64,000 nucleotides of DNA from Chrysaora quinquecirrha (taxonomy: Eukaryota > Cnidaria > Scyphozoa > Semaeostomeae > Pelagiidae). Each line of letters starts with the position of its first letter. The stretch's first letter is position 1. The stretch spans positions 31,001 through 95,000 of the forward strand of contig JACTAT010000070.1 in assembly GCA_014526335.1 (NCBI GenBank), given 5' to 3'. This document shows, piece after piece, positions 21,641 through 33,959 of this stretch. A model generated the notes under the pieces. That model ran no database searches. It was not told the origin of the DNA and worked only from the letters and a program-made list of their open reading frames with translations. The translations under genes and the position numbers were made by a program.

Positions 21641-23594
21641 ACATGGTCTAAAAAAATTCGGAGATCGAATTACTTCTGTTGCAGAATGCACTGGACTTCG
21701 CGAAAGTGATGTCCAGTGCTGGATAAATAATCGAAAGCGTGGTCCTGCTCCGACTTGTTTTCCAACTGAAGGCGGGCAAGAAACTAGTCAACAACCATCA
21801 AAAAAGCCGCTTTTGGCAACAAAAATAAAAAGACGACCGTCTGGTTATAATTTGTTCTCTTTGAACATTTTTTCTAAGGGTGAGTTTTATTTTCAAGTTG
21901 ACTTAGGCCTATAAATTAAAATGGGTTTATTCACTGCAAGAGCGATCTTTTCTGCTCAAGTGCTCAGTGTATGACACTTGGATGACACTTGGGGACATTT
22001 GAAATCTTCCTATTAACTGATTCATATTCAGTTTTATTTTGCAGAGCTACGTGGATATTCAAGTAAAAAAAGAATGGTATAGCAAGCCAGCGTTGGAAGA
22101 ACATGTCAGAAGGAGAAAGATCATGATGGAATGACTTGGCTGAACAGCAAGAAAGGCCTTCCCTAGAAGATTTAAGTGACCTGCAAAAAAAGAAGCTGGT
22201 TGATGGTATTCTTCATAGAATAGATTGTGAGGTGTGTATTTCATCCAAGTTTCCCATTTTGTGATTCTTTCATGAAATTTTGATTTAAGAATGTTACTCT
22301 GTAGGTTATTTTTTAAATTAGCTTGTAAAATAGACACAGATAGACCTACAGATGGAGACTTTAGCACAATATGGTGGGAGAGGAATCACACTTATTCTTA
22401 GACCATATGACCACAAACTGAAAATTATTGAAACTGAATACGAGGATCCAAGGGTAATCGAGGAAGATATGATTGAAGATGATGTTCCTATTCCAGATGA
22501 AATCGAACTAGATATTGAAACAGTCGAAGAAATTTGCGCTAATAAGGAAATCGAATGCGAGGTATGAAAAGAAGCCTCATACATATGTAATCGAGGGTGC
22601 AAGGCAGATCACTGATTAAGATTGATCCCGTAGCTACTCTACTCATGTTGTTTCGATTTATCACAATCAAGGCATTATACAGACATTATACGTCAGTATT
22701 TTCACTATTGTTACAAATCACTAAAGATCAAAATAATGATAACACATCAAACTTGATTAAACGCGTTAGATGTGTTAAGGAGAATTTTGCACTTTCATGC
22801 AGTCTCTTCAAAATACAAGTTTAACTTTTTAAAATTAAACTCGTGGAAGTCCTAAACAGAAAATTTAAAGAGCTGTGAAACTCATACTTATATTTTTTCT
22901 TTCAGGCGATTGGAGGGGGCACAAAACGTGGAAAAGCAAAACTGGCATACAAACACGGCTACACTTACGTGTTTCGACATACATGGCCCAGTGGAAAAAA
23001 TGCTTGGAGGTGCAGTGTCAGAGGCAAAAAGATGTCATGCAGTGCAACAGTGCAGCAAATTGGAGATGTTTTTCGTGGGATTCACTGTCACCCAGGACAG
23101 CCAGGAGTAGCAATAACAACGAGGCTTGCTGCAAAGATAAAACAGAAGGCAGCGGATAATAACTTCAGATCAGCAGCTAACATTGTTGAAGGAGTTATGA
23201 GTGAGAACACCGATCACCTGTTATCTCAGCCGTCATGCAGCCAGCCGTCTATGATAAATTTGGCCAGACAAGCGAACCGCTACAGAGAACGACAACGTCC
23301 CAAGGAGCCAAAGGACCACGACTTTCAACTGAACAGGACTCACATTCCGCAATATTTTTACGTGCTGATATCGTGCTTAAAAATGCAAGGCATCTTATTT
23401 TTGCTACAGACGAACAGCTTCTACTTCTTGGTGAGGCTAAGACTTGGTACATGGATGGTACATTCAAGATAGTTAAAGATCGGTTTCATCAGTTGTTCTC
23501 TATACATGCTTTTTCTTTGAAAGGCGAAAACGGCAACGTGAAACAAACACCGTTGGTGATGGTATTGATGTCAAGACGCAGATCTAAAGATTAA
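21641..23594 (+). pseudogene. Homeodomain/HMG/FLYWCH/MULE-like composite gene, decayed
   Basis: Four exon-like blocks. Block 1 (to about 21881): a helix-3-like homeodomain segment ESDVQCWINNRKRG, then PSGYNLFSLNIFSK, the start of an HMG box, and a GTGAGT donor. Block 2 (about 22045-22234, after TTTTGCAG): IASQRWKNMSEGERS, a TGA, then the rest of the HMG box. Block 3 (22352-22561): acidic segment with donor GTATGA. Block 4 (from 22906, after TTTCTTTCAG): FLYWCH-type finger (YTYVFRHTWPSGKNAWRC with later HCHPGQ), then LLLLGEAKTWYMDGTFKIV and PLVMVLMSRRRSKD, the start of a MULE-transposase-like domain. Frame breaks fall at an A7 run near 22060 and a T5 run near 23350. The downstream transposase part is missing. 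Introns argue against a retrocopy. Confidence 0.6.
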
Positions 23595-26500
23595 AATCGC
23601 AGCTCTTCGTCAAAGTTGTAGTGCTCGAAAAACCTCCAATAAGTAGCCGTGACGAGGCAAAGATGAGGTGATACAATAGACCTTTAGATGAGTAGTTAAA
23701 ATAATGCTGCAAAAGACGACATTTGCTAATGCTGCCAAAGACGACAAATTCTAAAAAAGTATAACTGAAATCCAAAACACTCGCTAAAAACGGCAAAAAT
23801 CAAGTTCGGTAAAGCCTCGAAATAAAATAAAAAAAATCTATCAAGGCACGCTATTCGTCAAATAACCCGTCTGGAATAGTCCTCGCGGGCCTAAGTGCAT
23901 TTGCGGAAAACATCAATATAAAAGTTTATTATTAAGTTAAATATTGTTGGATTATTTGAAAATATTAAGATTAAGCAATAATAAGTACAATTCGCTTTAA
24001 ATTATCCGATAATAAAGGTTGGGCGAATCCACCTTCATGGGTTGGGCGAAACGTCTTACAGGGTTTGGCGAAATGGAGGTTGGGCGAATCGAAGGTTGGG
24101 CGAAACGACCTGAAAGCACTGATTGTGTCATCCACTACTGCTGACCAAAATTTCCTAATGACTAATAAAGACATTGTCAGGCGTTTCTCAGAATTTGCCG
24201 GTGAATAGCATTTTATTGGCTTAGTCATTATTGTTTATTTGTTTATATAGTTCTTAGGATTTGATATATTTCGTTTTATTTCCTATTACATTTTGGAACT
24301 CTGCAGGATTTTTTGTTATCGAAAGATACTAGAGGTTTCCGCAAAAGATGGCGGCCCTTTCTTTCAATCCCTTGTTTTTCATAAGGATTTTCGAAGGGAA
24401 TTCTGGGAATAATTTCCTTAGCTACAAATTCAAGGTCTGCAGCTATGTAAAAAACGTAACTAAGGAAATTATTCCCAGAATTCCTTTCGGAAATCCTTAA
24501 TAAAAACAATAGGCAAAAACGGCAGCCATCTTTTGAGGAAGCGTCTATTGAAGTAGAAATTTATATCAAGTAGAGTCGCAAAGGGCCTATTTTGTGGTGA
24601 GAAATCTCAACATATCTTGTTATTAACATGCTTTATCATATCTTGTTATTATCTTGATATAAGGAGCCTGATATCATTATTAATTCTTTGTTACATTTCC
24701 GTCTCGATCATAGTCTAGTCTCTCCACTAGATCTCAAGAATTCCTTTAATTACACAAGTGATCCTACATATACAATCCGCCACTTTCCCTGTCATCGAAA
24801 ACGGTAACTGGTTAAACGACAAAGTAATCTGAAAAGCACTGCAGCTAATTAGAGAGGTGGTTAATAATGTTAGTGGCATGCACGATTAACTCCAACTCAG
24901 AAATATGATTTTAAGCAACACCCTATTCAAGAATGGTTTATCTCAATTATTAACGTGCGAGGAAATCATTGGGGGCGATATTAATCAAGGCGCATGTGCT
25001 GCAAAAGCGAGGTGCACGTGCTGGACAGCCTTCAAACCCTCAATATGAGAATGGTTCCAAAAGATAACAAAGCATCAAGATTTAACGCAAAGGAGAATAC
25101 GAAATGTCAGGTATGCGTGTGATTTTACAGAAGCATGTTTATAGTTTTTGAGTTGTACAAAACTGCAGAATTGCGATAAACAGCGAAAACATTTTCAGGC
25201 ATACTTAAAAGCTTTTTTCGTCTGACACCCCTCAGAGTATGAACGTCAGAAACAGACTGAAGCAATGGAAAAAGGCGCAATTTATACCCAGATGCGGCTC
25301 GAAATGCACCAATCGGAAAGAAATGCCTATTCAGCTTCTCTTTCCGACTTTTGCAATTTAAAGCATGCTTATCCATAATGCCCCCTACTGCTTGATTTTT
25401 CGAAAATTTTCCAACCTCCGCCACAGAAAATTCCGTGGCTGGGTTTCGAGGAATCGGGATATTTCCGTTGGACGAGAAGCAGGTTATGAAACGGCTACCA
25501 CCAGATAAAACATCTAAAGGCAAAATTTCTCAACGATTTACTGAAATTTGACTGACCTCCTAAAATAACATCTCGGAACGGGAAAAACACCTGTACGCCA
25601 GAAACCAGCCAAAAGGGCATTAGAAGCTTCTCGAGCGAGAAGAGAAAAGCTGTCGAGGCACCACCATAAACTTTGTGTGATATGAATCAGAAGTCGACGA
25701 CAACGATAAATGCTGCATTTGTTCTGAAGAAGACCCTCTTTTCGAGTTTGATGATATTAATTGGGAAGACTATGATCAATGTGACCACTGCAAATCTCAA
25801 CATTTACTGTAGACGATAATCGAGGAAAGATTCCAACGGATGTGGTCCACTGGCAAGTGTACAAGCAGGACAGATTTGCTTGTTCAACATGTTGGAAACC
25901 AAGAAGACATGTAGATATGGTAAAGAAGGTCCACATGGCTAAAAAAAGAACAGCAATACTCGTCGGACTATGCAGGAATGACAAAACCATCATTTAAAGA
26001 ATTGGGGTCCTTGCTGACTGGTATGAGGCCACAAAAGAAGTGAATGAGCTGCAAGAGTCTGATAATGATGATACAATTACACTCAAGTCGCTGGATCTTG
26101 TTTTTACTCCACGATGCCTTTCACTCTAGTTTCACGTCTCATCAATGGACGACAATTTTTAGAAAGCAAACATTCGTTTTCTTTCTTTTTCAACTTTAGC
26201 TAGCACACCCCCACCCCATTAAGGTTTTACAAGACTGGCGTAAAAAATGACAGTCGATTTATGTTGATATTTTTTGGTTTTTTCTGCTTTTGTAATATTT
26301 TTGATAGACTAATATATATGTCACAGTGGGGAGAAAAAACGACTAAGCTCTTTCGTCTTCTTATCTTAAGCGCCTATTATTGTTATTTCTATTCTTAAAT
26401 TAATAAGAACAAAAAAATTTATAATTTTACAAAAAATTTTGAAAATTTTTTTAACCACTTTACAAGACTTTTATTTGTATGTATATTTGTATCTATGAAA

Positions 26501-26700
26501 TTTAAAATTAAAAATATTTAGAAGGTTTTAATACAGGGATAGTATTAAAAGGTCGATCTGATCTTTTTTCCACAATGGTCCCCTTAGAGGTAACTTCAAA
26601 ACTAAATTAAATTCCTGCACAAATTTCAATAAATTTCCACACATCCCTAAATGGCAGAAAACTCGTTAAACTAGGGATCAAAGAGATACATAAATCTAAC
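23595..26700. other. Unassigned region with small repeats
   Basis: About 24017-24110 has five spaced copies of GGTTGGGCGAA, a degenerate tandem repeat. A 214-bp MITE lies at 24332-24545. At 25711-25800 a plus frame reads CCICSEEDPLFEF and DYDQCDHCKSQH, a cysteine-rich PHD-like fragment that stops soon after. The minus frame at 25125-25523 (132 codons) has no recognised motif. Confidence 0.35.
24332..24545. mobile_element. Mariner-like MITE with TA ends
   Basis: Ends GAGGTTTCCGCAAAAGATGG and CCATCTTTTGAGGAAGCGTC are inverted and flanked by TA. A second, inner inverted pair, GAATTCTGGGAATAATTTCC with its exact complement near 24465, makes almost the whole element self-complementary around a short centre. 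Confidence 0.6.
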
Positions 26701-26712
26701 TCATATTGTCTG

Positions 26713-26973
26713 ATGAAGGTGTTCCCAGACTTTATTGAGGACAGGATTTCGAGGTTACACACAACTCCCAAACAGAAGGTGAGGTTGATAATTGACCAAG
26801 GTAAGTTTTCAAGCTTATTTCCCCAGGGAGTACTGCTAAAAGAGAGTCGTCAAGAACTAACTAACTTATTAAAATTCCAAGGTCCATTGTGGCAGAAGAA
26901 TATGCATATGCGATGGGCGTTGTGTGACATATTAACCTCTGTATCGCATGCAGCTGAGGTGAACAAAATATAA
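26713..26973 (+). CDS. Unrecognised 86-codon frame
   Basis: ATG-initiated frame with protein-like composition (FPDFIEDRISRLHTTPKQ, SLFPQGVLLKESRQ), opening upstream without a stop for a few codons. I do not recognise it. It could be a remnant of the LINE-like sequence that follows or an unrelated exon. Confidence 0.25.
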   Translation: MKVFPDFIEDRISRLHTTPKQKVRLIIDQGKFSSLFPQGVLLKESRQELTNLLKFQGPLWQKNMHMRWALCDILTSVSHAAEVNKI

Positions 26974-27050
26974 CATGCATATTTTTTATAACTGTTTTAA
27001 TCTGGCTGTTGTTCCCCTGTTGTTTATGGTAGGCTTATCTACCATAGAGA

Positions 27051-27480
27051 CTACTCAAAAAAGCTTGTCTTCAGAGAGTCAAATGTCACTGCTGGAATTC
27101 CAGTGTTCGACTGCAGCAATTCTACTAAGGGTGGTAAAAGAAAAGTGAAAAGAGATGTGAGAAATCCAAATCCAAATGAAAAATATTTGCAAAGAAAATA
27201 TTGATCCATCAGATTCAACAGGAAAGATAAAGCAGCTGGTAAATAGAATTGAAAGGTACAAAGAACTAAGAATAAAGTATTCAAATTTAATCATAAAGTA
27301 AAAAAACAAAGAAAAAGATTGCCCACTTTGTGGAGAGGAAAATGAAACAACAGAACATGCGTTTGCATGCAAAACTATTAAGAGCATACTGGGCAAAATA
27401 GGCCATAAATCAAAAGATATAGAAAAAGAGGATATAAAAAAGGTTAATAAAGTCGAGAAATTCCTTAACCAAGTAATGAC
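27051..27480 (+). pseudogene. LINE reverse-transcriptase C-terminal tail
   Basis: In the plus frame around 27316 the sequence reads DCPLCGEENETTEHAFACK followed by KVEKFLNQV. A CPLC...TTEH...C knuckle near the end of the protein is the usual close of many LINE reverse transcriptases. Upstream frames (NEKYLQRKY, IKQLVNRIERYKELRIKY) are interrupted by stops. No catalytic reverse-transcriptase motif is visible. Confidence 0.45.
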
Positions 27481-28049
27481 TATAAGTAGAAACGGAGAGG
27501 CTCAAAAAGAGTCACAATAGAATCACAATAGAGACATGAGGTGGCAGACCCTGGAGGAACCCTGGGCAAATATGTATGTAATAAGACTGCAAACTTAATC
27601 TTAGAGACGTTTATTAAACAACAAAATTTTGTGCAAAGAATGTCAAAAAGTAAGACTTCGTGACCTCGAAGTATCTCCAAAAAATGCTGCTGCTAACCAA
27701 AGGCATAAAAAAGAAAGCGAGCCACCAGGATCCACAAAGAAACAGAAAACCTAGCTAATGAAAACAATGTATTGTAAAAATATGTGAATAAAAAAAGACA
27801 GAAATTAAATCAAGAGCAAAATCCTATTCAAAGCAACACATATATTCTTGTAGAATCCTCAAATGATCTGATCTTCTGGATTGTAGCAATGAATGATATC
27901 ATATTTGAAAAATAGGACAAAGTAACGATTTAAGAGTTGCAAGGTATGACGTCAATGATTACAATGATTATAACAGTATAATTATTAAAGAACCCAGATA
28001 AAGAATTTGCTACTCTTCAAATTGTCCTAAAATCATAACGTCCTGAGAT

Positions 28050-28905
28050 GATATTATTGTAACTGGATCTGAAAGAAATCTGTTCATTGACACATGGCTT
28101 GAGCAAATTAAAATGGAATCCAGTGATAAACAGAAGATAGAGAACTGGAATCGAAAAATTAAAAAGGAAAAGAGAACATGGCTGAATGGATATATCACTT
28201 TGAAATGTGAAAAGAGGCTTCATCAAAATTGAAGATATCCTGAACCTGGAGCACAGAGATGACAGACTAGCCATAGAGATGAATAGAATTATAGATTTGA
28301 AACAACTGCTTTCAACAAGGATAAACCAACATCAAGAGTAATTTCAAAATCAATATAATACCAACCAACATATTTCACCTATACACCAACGTACACTCAA
28401 GCTCAAAAGCAGCAGTTTATCGAGCGTCCCTTTCCTCTCAAGCAGTGACCTCCTACACAAATACTCATGCACCAAACACTAGAATAAAAAATATAAGGGG
28501 AACCAGAATCAAACAGAAATGATAACGCTGCTTTTTGTGCTGAAAAATACAATGACACACACAAGAAAAGACCAGCACTGCAGATGATCAAAATAGGGAA
28601 TAGGCCATTAAATGGAAAAGAGCAAAAAGATACAATTGCAGTAATTAGTTATTCTATGATTAAAGATTTCATGTCCCAAAAACTTTCAAAAACACGCAAC
28701 AGATGGATCAGCAAAAAATAAGCATCGGTGGGATGTAAACATTTGAATTTAAGCACTACCTGCAACCAAGTTTGAACAAAATACCAGATTTCATTATCAC
28801 CCACTGTGGCAACAATAATATCCTTCAATCCAAATCATCAGCAAATATGAATCAAGAGCTTAAGATGGTTTTAAAAATTATTCAAGCTAACTTCCAAAAC
28901 TGCAA
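28050..28905 (+). pseudogene. LINE ORF1-like SGNH-domain relic
   Basis: Around 28600-28900, across two frames, the sequence reads DTIAVISYSMIKDFMSQKLS and then LQPSLNKIPDFIITHCGNNN. These are the first block (normally GDSMI/V) and the third block (HxGTND-like) of SGNH-type domains found in ORF1 of some LINEs. The catalytic Ser context is altered (SYSM). Upstream, Lys/Glu-rich pieces (NWNRKIKKEKRTW, NLEHRDDRLAIEMNRI) could be its coiled-coil part. Many stops make it non-functional. Confidence 0.45.
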
Positions 28906-29000
28906 AAGTATTTAAGCTAACTTCCCAAGCTGCAAAAGTATGCAAGCCAACTTCCCAAATTGCAAAAGTATTTAAGCTAACTTCACAAACTGCAAAATAT
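28881..29000 (+). repeat. 30-bp tandem repeat, four copies
   Basis: Four consecutive 30-bp units of the type TTTAAGCTAACTTCCCAA followed by CTGCAAAAGTA, with a few substitutions each. Thirty bases is ten codons, and one frame is open as FKLTSQTAKV-like repeats directly after the SGNH-like relic. Confidence 0.8.
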
Positions 29001-30072
29001 CGTTGGTTTTATGTCAACCAACAAATTCTAATCTTAACTTGAACAATAGAATAGGAATCTGACAAAGATTTGCATTGAAACTACTTTCACTGATAATGCA
29101 CTTTTTTAATGAACAACTCCTCAGTAAGCAACTAGGGCTTGACTGACTTGAACATTAAGGAGCTTCAGGGCTATATTGATTTACTGTAAGCAATCTAGAA
29201 GTCAAACAACATCTTATGAGCGGAAAATTCTGATTTCGCAAAGGGAAGTGGGAGCGCACGACAAACTGAACAGTGCACATTGTTACAGTTAACGCTACCA
29301 GTACTTCCAACAAACAGGGTGCCAAATAAATACTGATGGCTTTTATGATTGTTTGATCGATCTTACTCTTTCTTACCGAAACACCTGCCCCTGAATGACA
29401 CATAAGCAGAATCAGAGGAAGATCCTACTCCAGAAGAAGAGGACGAGGACCTTCAAGTTGATTATGAGACCGACAGAAATTATAAACAGAATCTTCCCAC
29501 TTCTGAAGTCTCTACTCTTTCCGCTGCACCCAGGAAAGAAAAAGTTTTCCGGCTGAAAATATTCAATCGATAGAAATCCCTAGAAATCCTTTAACGAGAG
29601 AGTGACATCCGCCGATCCGAGAACCTTCTGGAAATATTAGCGAAATTCTCCCGATCTGGAATAAATCACTTTAGGTCTATTTTCTTCCAAACCAAGATTT
29701 ATTTCCACATTTCTATGTACGAAAAATAACAGTGAATTTGGAAAGACAAATTTGAAATGTTCACATTTTCAGTATATTCGAGAGAAATGAAATTGCTCAA
29801 TACTAGTCACTGCACGCTTTCCCGAAAGCTAGCAATCTAAACCATCATGTTTTAAGTTTATGTACAGTCAATAAACTGAAGCAAAGTTGAATGGGCATAA
29901 TTTTTAAATAAAAAACGCCAAGTTTCGCCGAGAAATAAAAAATAGTACAGTACATAAAGCAAACATACAAACAACGCACTCGCGTCCTAATCCCCTCAGT
30001 TAGGTCACATGACTCGTTAAAATCGAGACAAAGAGTTAAGACAATAGGCTTGCAGACCAGTTCTCACTTCTA
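29001..30072. other. Unassigned
   Basis: No recognised gene. An acidic frame near 29410-29550 (ESEEDPTPEEEDEDLQVDYE) may be an ORF1 or exon remnant. The final 100 bases may be the 5' end of the following LINE. Confidence 0.3.
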
Positions 30073-32165
30073 TTGACAATGGTGAAACGGATGATAAAAT
30101 AAACAGGCTTTTTCAGCTCAGGACAAAATATAATAATAACCCTCTCCTTGGCTTTTTGAACATAAATAGCCTTAGATATAAAATATTCGACCTCAGAGAA
30201 GTTGCAGAGCGATGCTTACTAGATGTTTTGGTGATCGAGGAGACAAAATTGAGCAAAGATTTCAAAACAGATTTGTTTGTAATGAACAACAATCAGTCAG
30301 TATCCTATGCGTCGCGATAGGAATGAGTTCGGAGGGGGCCTAATGGAATACGTGAGAAAAGGGGTGGTATGTTATCGCATTACTGCATACGAAACGCAGA
30401 ATGTCGAATCGATATGTTCAGAACTTACTATCAGTAAAAAAAGGTGGATGATATTTTATGAAGCGAGATTTACGGAAAGGTATTTATACCCGATCTAGGC
30501 TTCAAAAGAAACTAAAAAGCATCCTTCAAAGGAAAATGAAATCAAGCTTACAAAACAACGAAATAAAGGCGTTTCACTAAGAAGAAGGCGATTAGAAACC
30601 ACTGACGACAAAGAACTCGTTGAAGTTTTTAATGACCACTACATCAATAAAGTTGAGAAGTCCTCGAGAAAGAAGCCCTCTAGCATTGCCGAAAGTGTAC
30701 CCAGCTTGGACGATCGGAGTATAGTTAGACTAATTCTTCAAAAATACCACAGCCACCCAAGTGTTCTAGCAATTATTCAAAGTACAGAAAATTCATTTTC
30801 CACCTTTTCTTTTTAGGAAACTTCAACAGACAATGTTTTCCGGCTTTTACGAGCAATTAATGATAAGAAATCAACCGGAGAAGATAAAATACCCCCAAAA
30901 CTTGTCCATTTAGCTGCGAGGGAGCTATTCGTCCCACTAACAAATATCATAAACATTAGCATTCGAAATAGTGAATTTCCAGCACATGGAAAACGAGCTG
31001 CAGTCACACCTCTCGACAAAGGTGAACTGATTCGAACAGTAGAAAAAAATTTTCGTCCCGTAAGCATACTTAACACTTTCTCAAAAATATACGAAAAGAT
31101 CGTTAAAGATCAAATAAGTCCATTTCTTGAGAGAATGCTTTCGGTTTTCATCGCGGCCTACGGGAAGGCTTATGGTACGCAACATGTCCTAATCAGGGTG
31201 CTTGAAGATTGGAAGATCAAACTAGACAATAATTACACTGTCAATTTTGATGGATTTATCGAAAGCTTTCGACTGTATCCCGCATGATTTGCTTATAGGA
31301 AAACTCCATGCATATGGTTTCGACGAAAATTCTCTTGTCTACATATATTCCAATTTAAAACAGCGCAAACAGTCGGTTCGAATAAATAATGTTTACAGCA
31401 ACTATCAATCTGTTTTATCAGGGGTTCCTCAAGGATCCGTCTTAGGCCCTATTCTTTTCAATTTATATATTAATGACTTGTTTCATTTCATCAAAGAAGC
31501 ATCTCTTTTTAAATTATGCAGATGATAATACTCAAACATATTTTTCCAACAGCCTCCCACACCTATTTGATGTTTTAGAAAAGAAGGCCAGCATAGCTCT
31601 CACATGGCTCGATCGAAATGAAATGATCGCTAACCCAGAAATATTCCACGCACTTCTCGTAAAAAAAGATCAAACAGCCACCACAGGGCATAGTATCTCT
31701 ATTCAAGGGAAAACGATCAAGTCTGAAACTTCAGTAAAGTTGCTTGGTGTAAATCTTGACCATAAACTAAACTTTGATTTCAACATATCTGATCTTTGCA
31801 AAAAAGCAGCAACCCAGCTAAATGTACCAAAACGACTGACATCTTTTCATGGTTTTGCGGAGAAGAAGGTACTCGTCCAAAGCTTTGTCTTCTCCAACTT
31901 CAACTACTGCCCTTTGGTATGGTTTTTATCTTCAGCTACATCCATGGATAAGATCGATAAAATACAGGAGAGAGCCCTAGGTTTCCTTTACGACGACCAC
32001 GATTCTTCTTATGAAGAATTGCCTGGCATGTGAAAAAATGCACAATGCATGTATATAGGCTATATTGTATTGAGATCTTCAAAACTGTTAACCAGCTAAA
32101 TCCTAAATTCATGCAAAACATTATCGAAACAAGAACCTCAAATCGACCTTCACGTCCACCAGTGT
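30073..32165 (+). pseudogene. CR1/L2-like LINE, endonuclease plus reverse transcriptase
   Basis: Endonuclease part at 30073-30498: LGFLNINSLRYKI (catalytic N), VLVIEETKLS (E), NEFGGGLMEYV. A deletion then removes the rest of the nuclease, and the frame resumes with [64 protein letters not shown] and, in a third frame, [11 protein letters not shown] (catalytic YADD). It ends with SVKLLGVNLDHKLNFDFNI and FNYCPLVWF. There are at least three frame changes and several stops. The 3' end is missing: homology stops near 32160 before the usual C-terminal WNSLP region. The motif style matches the LINE at 42180-43677. Confidence 0.85.
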
Positions 32166-33178
32166 AGCACGTTCTAAATGGGACTAAATTTAGAATTTAA
32201 AATTTAGAACGTGGGATGTACTCTATGTCAGATGATCATCTAACACATATGATGATATACAATATGGGAAGTAACACATGTTCTAAACATCCTGCTTATG
32301 TTCACATCAGACGTGTTTTTTCCTGCTGTTACCAAGTCAACCGGCGCGAAATTATGAAAACAAAACATTCGCCCAACCCAACCGACAGACGCTTGTACAG
32401 TGCTTGCGCTTGTTGTCTGTCTGTGCCTTGGAAACTTCGAAGCTTTGAATTGCTTGATCGGAGAATTGCCTTGCCTGCTGTTGGGAAAACCCATAGGTTT
32501 CGCGCGCAAAGAAATACGTAATAGACAATCTCTCAATATTGTACTCAGGAAATCTTATGTTTCATGGATTTGTAGATGGAAATTCATGTATAGATTCATC
32601 TAAAGTTCTGTGGAGTATTGTTTATGTAAAAGCCGACTAAGCAATGTGAAAATAAGTACAAGGAAATTAGTCAACGTAATGTACGTAAATTGTTTTATGT
32701 AATCTTATTGGTTGTTTGTAATATTCTATTGATTCTTCATAGAGTATAAGTATTGTAACCAAATAGGCAAAGGTAGGACTTGTTGTAGGAATTGCTTGGA
32801 TCTGTAGGATCGTGGAATTGTATGATTGTACTGACTGTACTGCATATAGATTTAGAGTTTATCGATAATATTATTACAAAACGTCAAGTCAACTTTATTT
32901 CTTCGTGTGCTTCTCGCATTAAGATATCTGGTAGAATCAGTCTTGAGAGAAACGAAGGCAAGTTTCTCAACACCTGCAATCCCGGTTATCAACCAAAAGA
33001 ACAGAGGAATATCTTGAAGGTAATTTTCAATAATGATTTACGTTCTCTTCTGTTTAAAGAGTGAGAAAAGAGATAACTAAGAAGTCGGTAGCGTAGCTTT
33101 CTGTGCCTGGCTGTCCCGCCATGCGAACCGACGTAAACATAGTTAACCTTTTTTCTCAGTTTTTTTTTCCCTAGCAAA
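32166..33178. other. Unassigned, possible promoter/leader
   Basis: It begins with a hairpin (CACGTTCTAAAT and ATTTAGAACGTG, 32167-32214). The rest has no recognised coding sequence. The last 100 bp precede an ATG-containing exon and include a long T tract. Confidence 0.3.
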
Positions 33179-33328
33179 ATGGACTCCAAGAGACCTGTCA
33201 CGTATCATGTTATTGAAGATAAAAACATTCTCCTTCCCTTCTACAATAGAGGGATGAAAACTACTCTGGCTGACGAATTGATTAATGCGGCCGCGGAGGA
33301 AACAAGGTTGTCGACGGATAAAATTAAG
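33179..33328 (+). CDS. First exon of a homeodomain-like protein
   Basis: ATG followed by 50 codons ending at an AAG|GTAACT splice-donor-like site. NILLPFYNRGMKTTL and AAAEETRLSTDKIK have the helix 1 / helix 2 pattern of atypical homeodomains, where the next exon would bring the W-x-x-N helix. The composite gene at 21641 starts its recognisable part with exactly that missing helix, so the two may be members of one dispersed family. I do not find the next exon with confidence in the following kilobase. Confidence 0.45.
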
Positions 33329-33602
33329 GTAACTTCATTACCTTGATCAATAATGTTATCATCATTAAAGCATCATTGTATTTATGAATTTTATCATAAC
33401 TAGGGTGCATTTTGGCTATCATTTATCTAGTCATCATGGTTTTAGGTGCATTTCTGCTTGTAATGATTAATTCTTTATATAATGTATTTAAATTTTTTAT
33501 TAATTTTCCGTTAATTCGTATCTTTTCCTTTTAATAATCGAATTAGAGTAGTTGCATTTGTAGCTAAAAGTAATTTCGATTTAAAATAAAAGGCACTCAT
33601 AA

Positions 33603-33959
33603 AATGACGACAACTGTAAGCGTTCGAGTTCGCTCAGGACAAGAAGATCTGATGCCCTGGAACTTTTTTTCATCTGACTGAACATTCTTTGACAGTGAAT
33701 GAGTTGCTGGAGCAAATAAAAAAAGTTTATTTTGAACAATTCAAAGTTTAAAATAACTGACAAAATCTGCAATATTGAACATCTCAAAGTCTGTAACAGA
33801 ACAACATCTGCTAGTCACAAATTGCTTGAAGAAGTTATGTCTTCGACATGCGTAGAGTGCAAGATAACTCTGACATCGATGAAATTATTTATGTATCTTG
33901 TGCTTGATATAAAAAATCGATTGATGCTCCGGATAAAACACAGCAACAAAATTCCGTAG
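33603..33959 (+). pseudogene. Unrecognised protein of ~118 residues, two frame breaks
   Basis: From ATG 33603 the frame reads SVRVRSGQEDLMPWNFF. A shift at a T7 run (about 33664) leads to HLTEHSLTVNELLEQIKKVY, and another near 33745 leads to FKITDKICNIEHLKVCN and on to the stop at 33957. The three pieces fit end to end without gaps, which suggests a single coding region with two one-base lesions or assembly errors. I do not recognise the family. Confidence 0.4.

Noticed and set aside
24017..24110. Repeated GGTTGGGCGAA as a possible CRISPR-like array
   Set aside because: Spacing is irregular and short, and the context is eukaryotic. It is a degenerate minisatellite.
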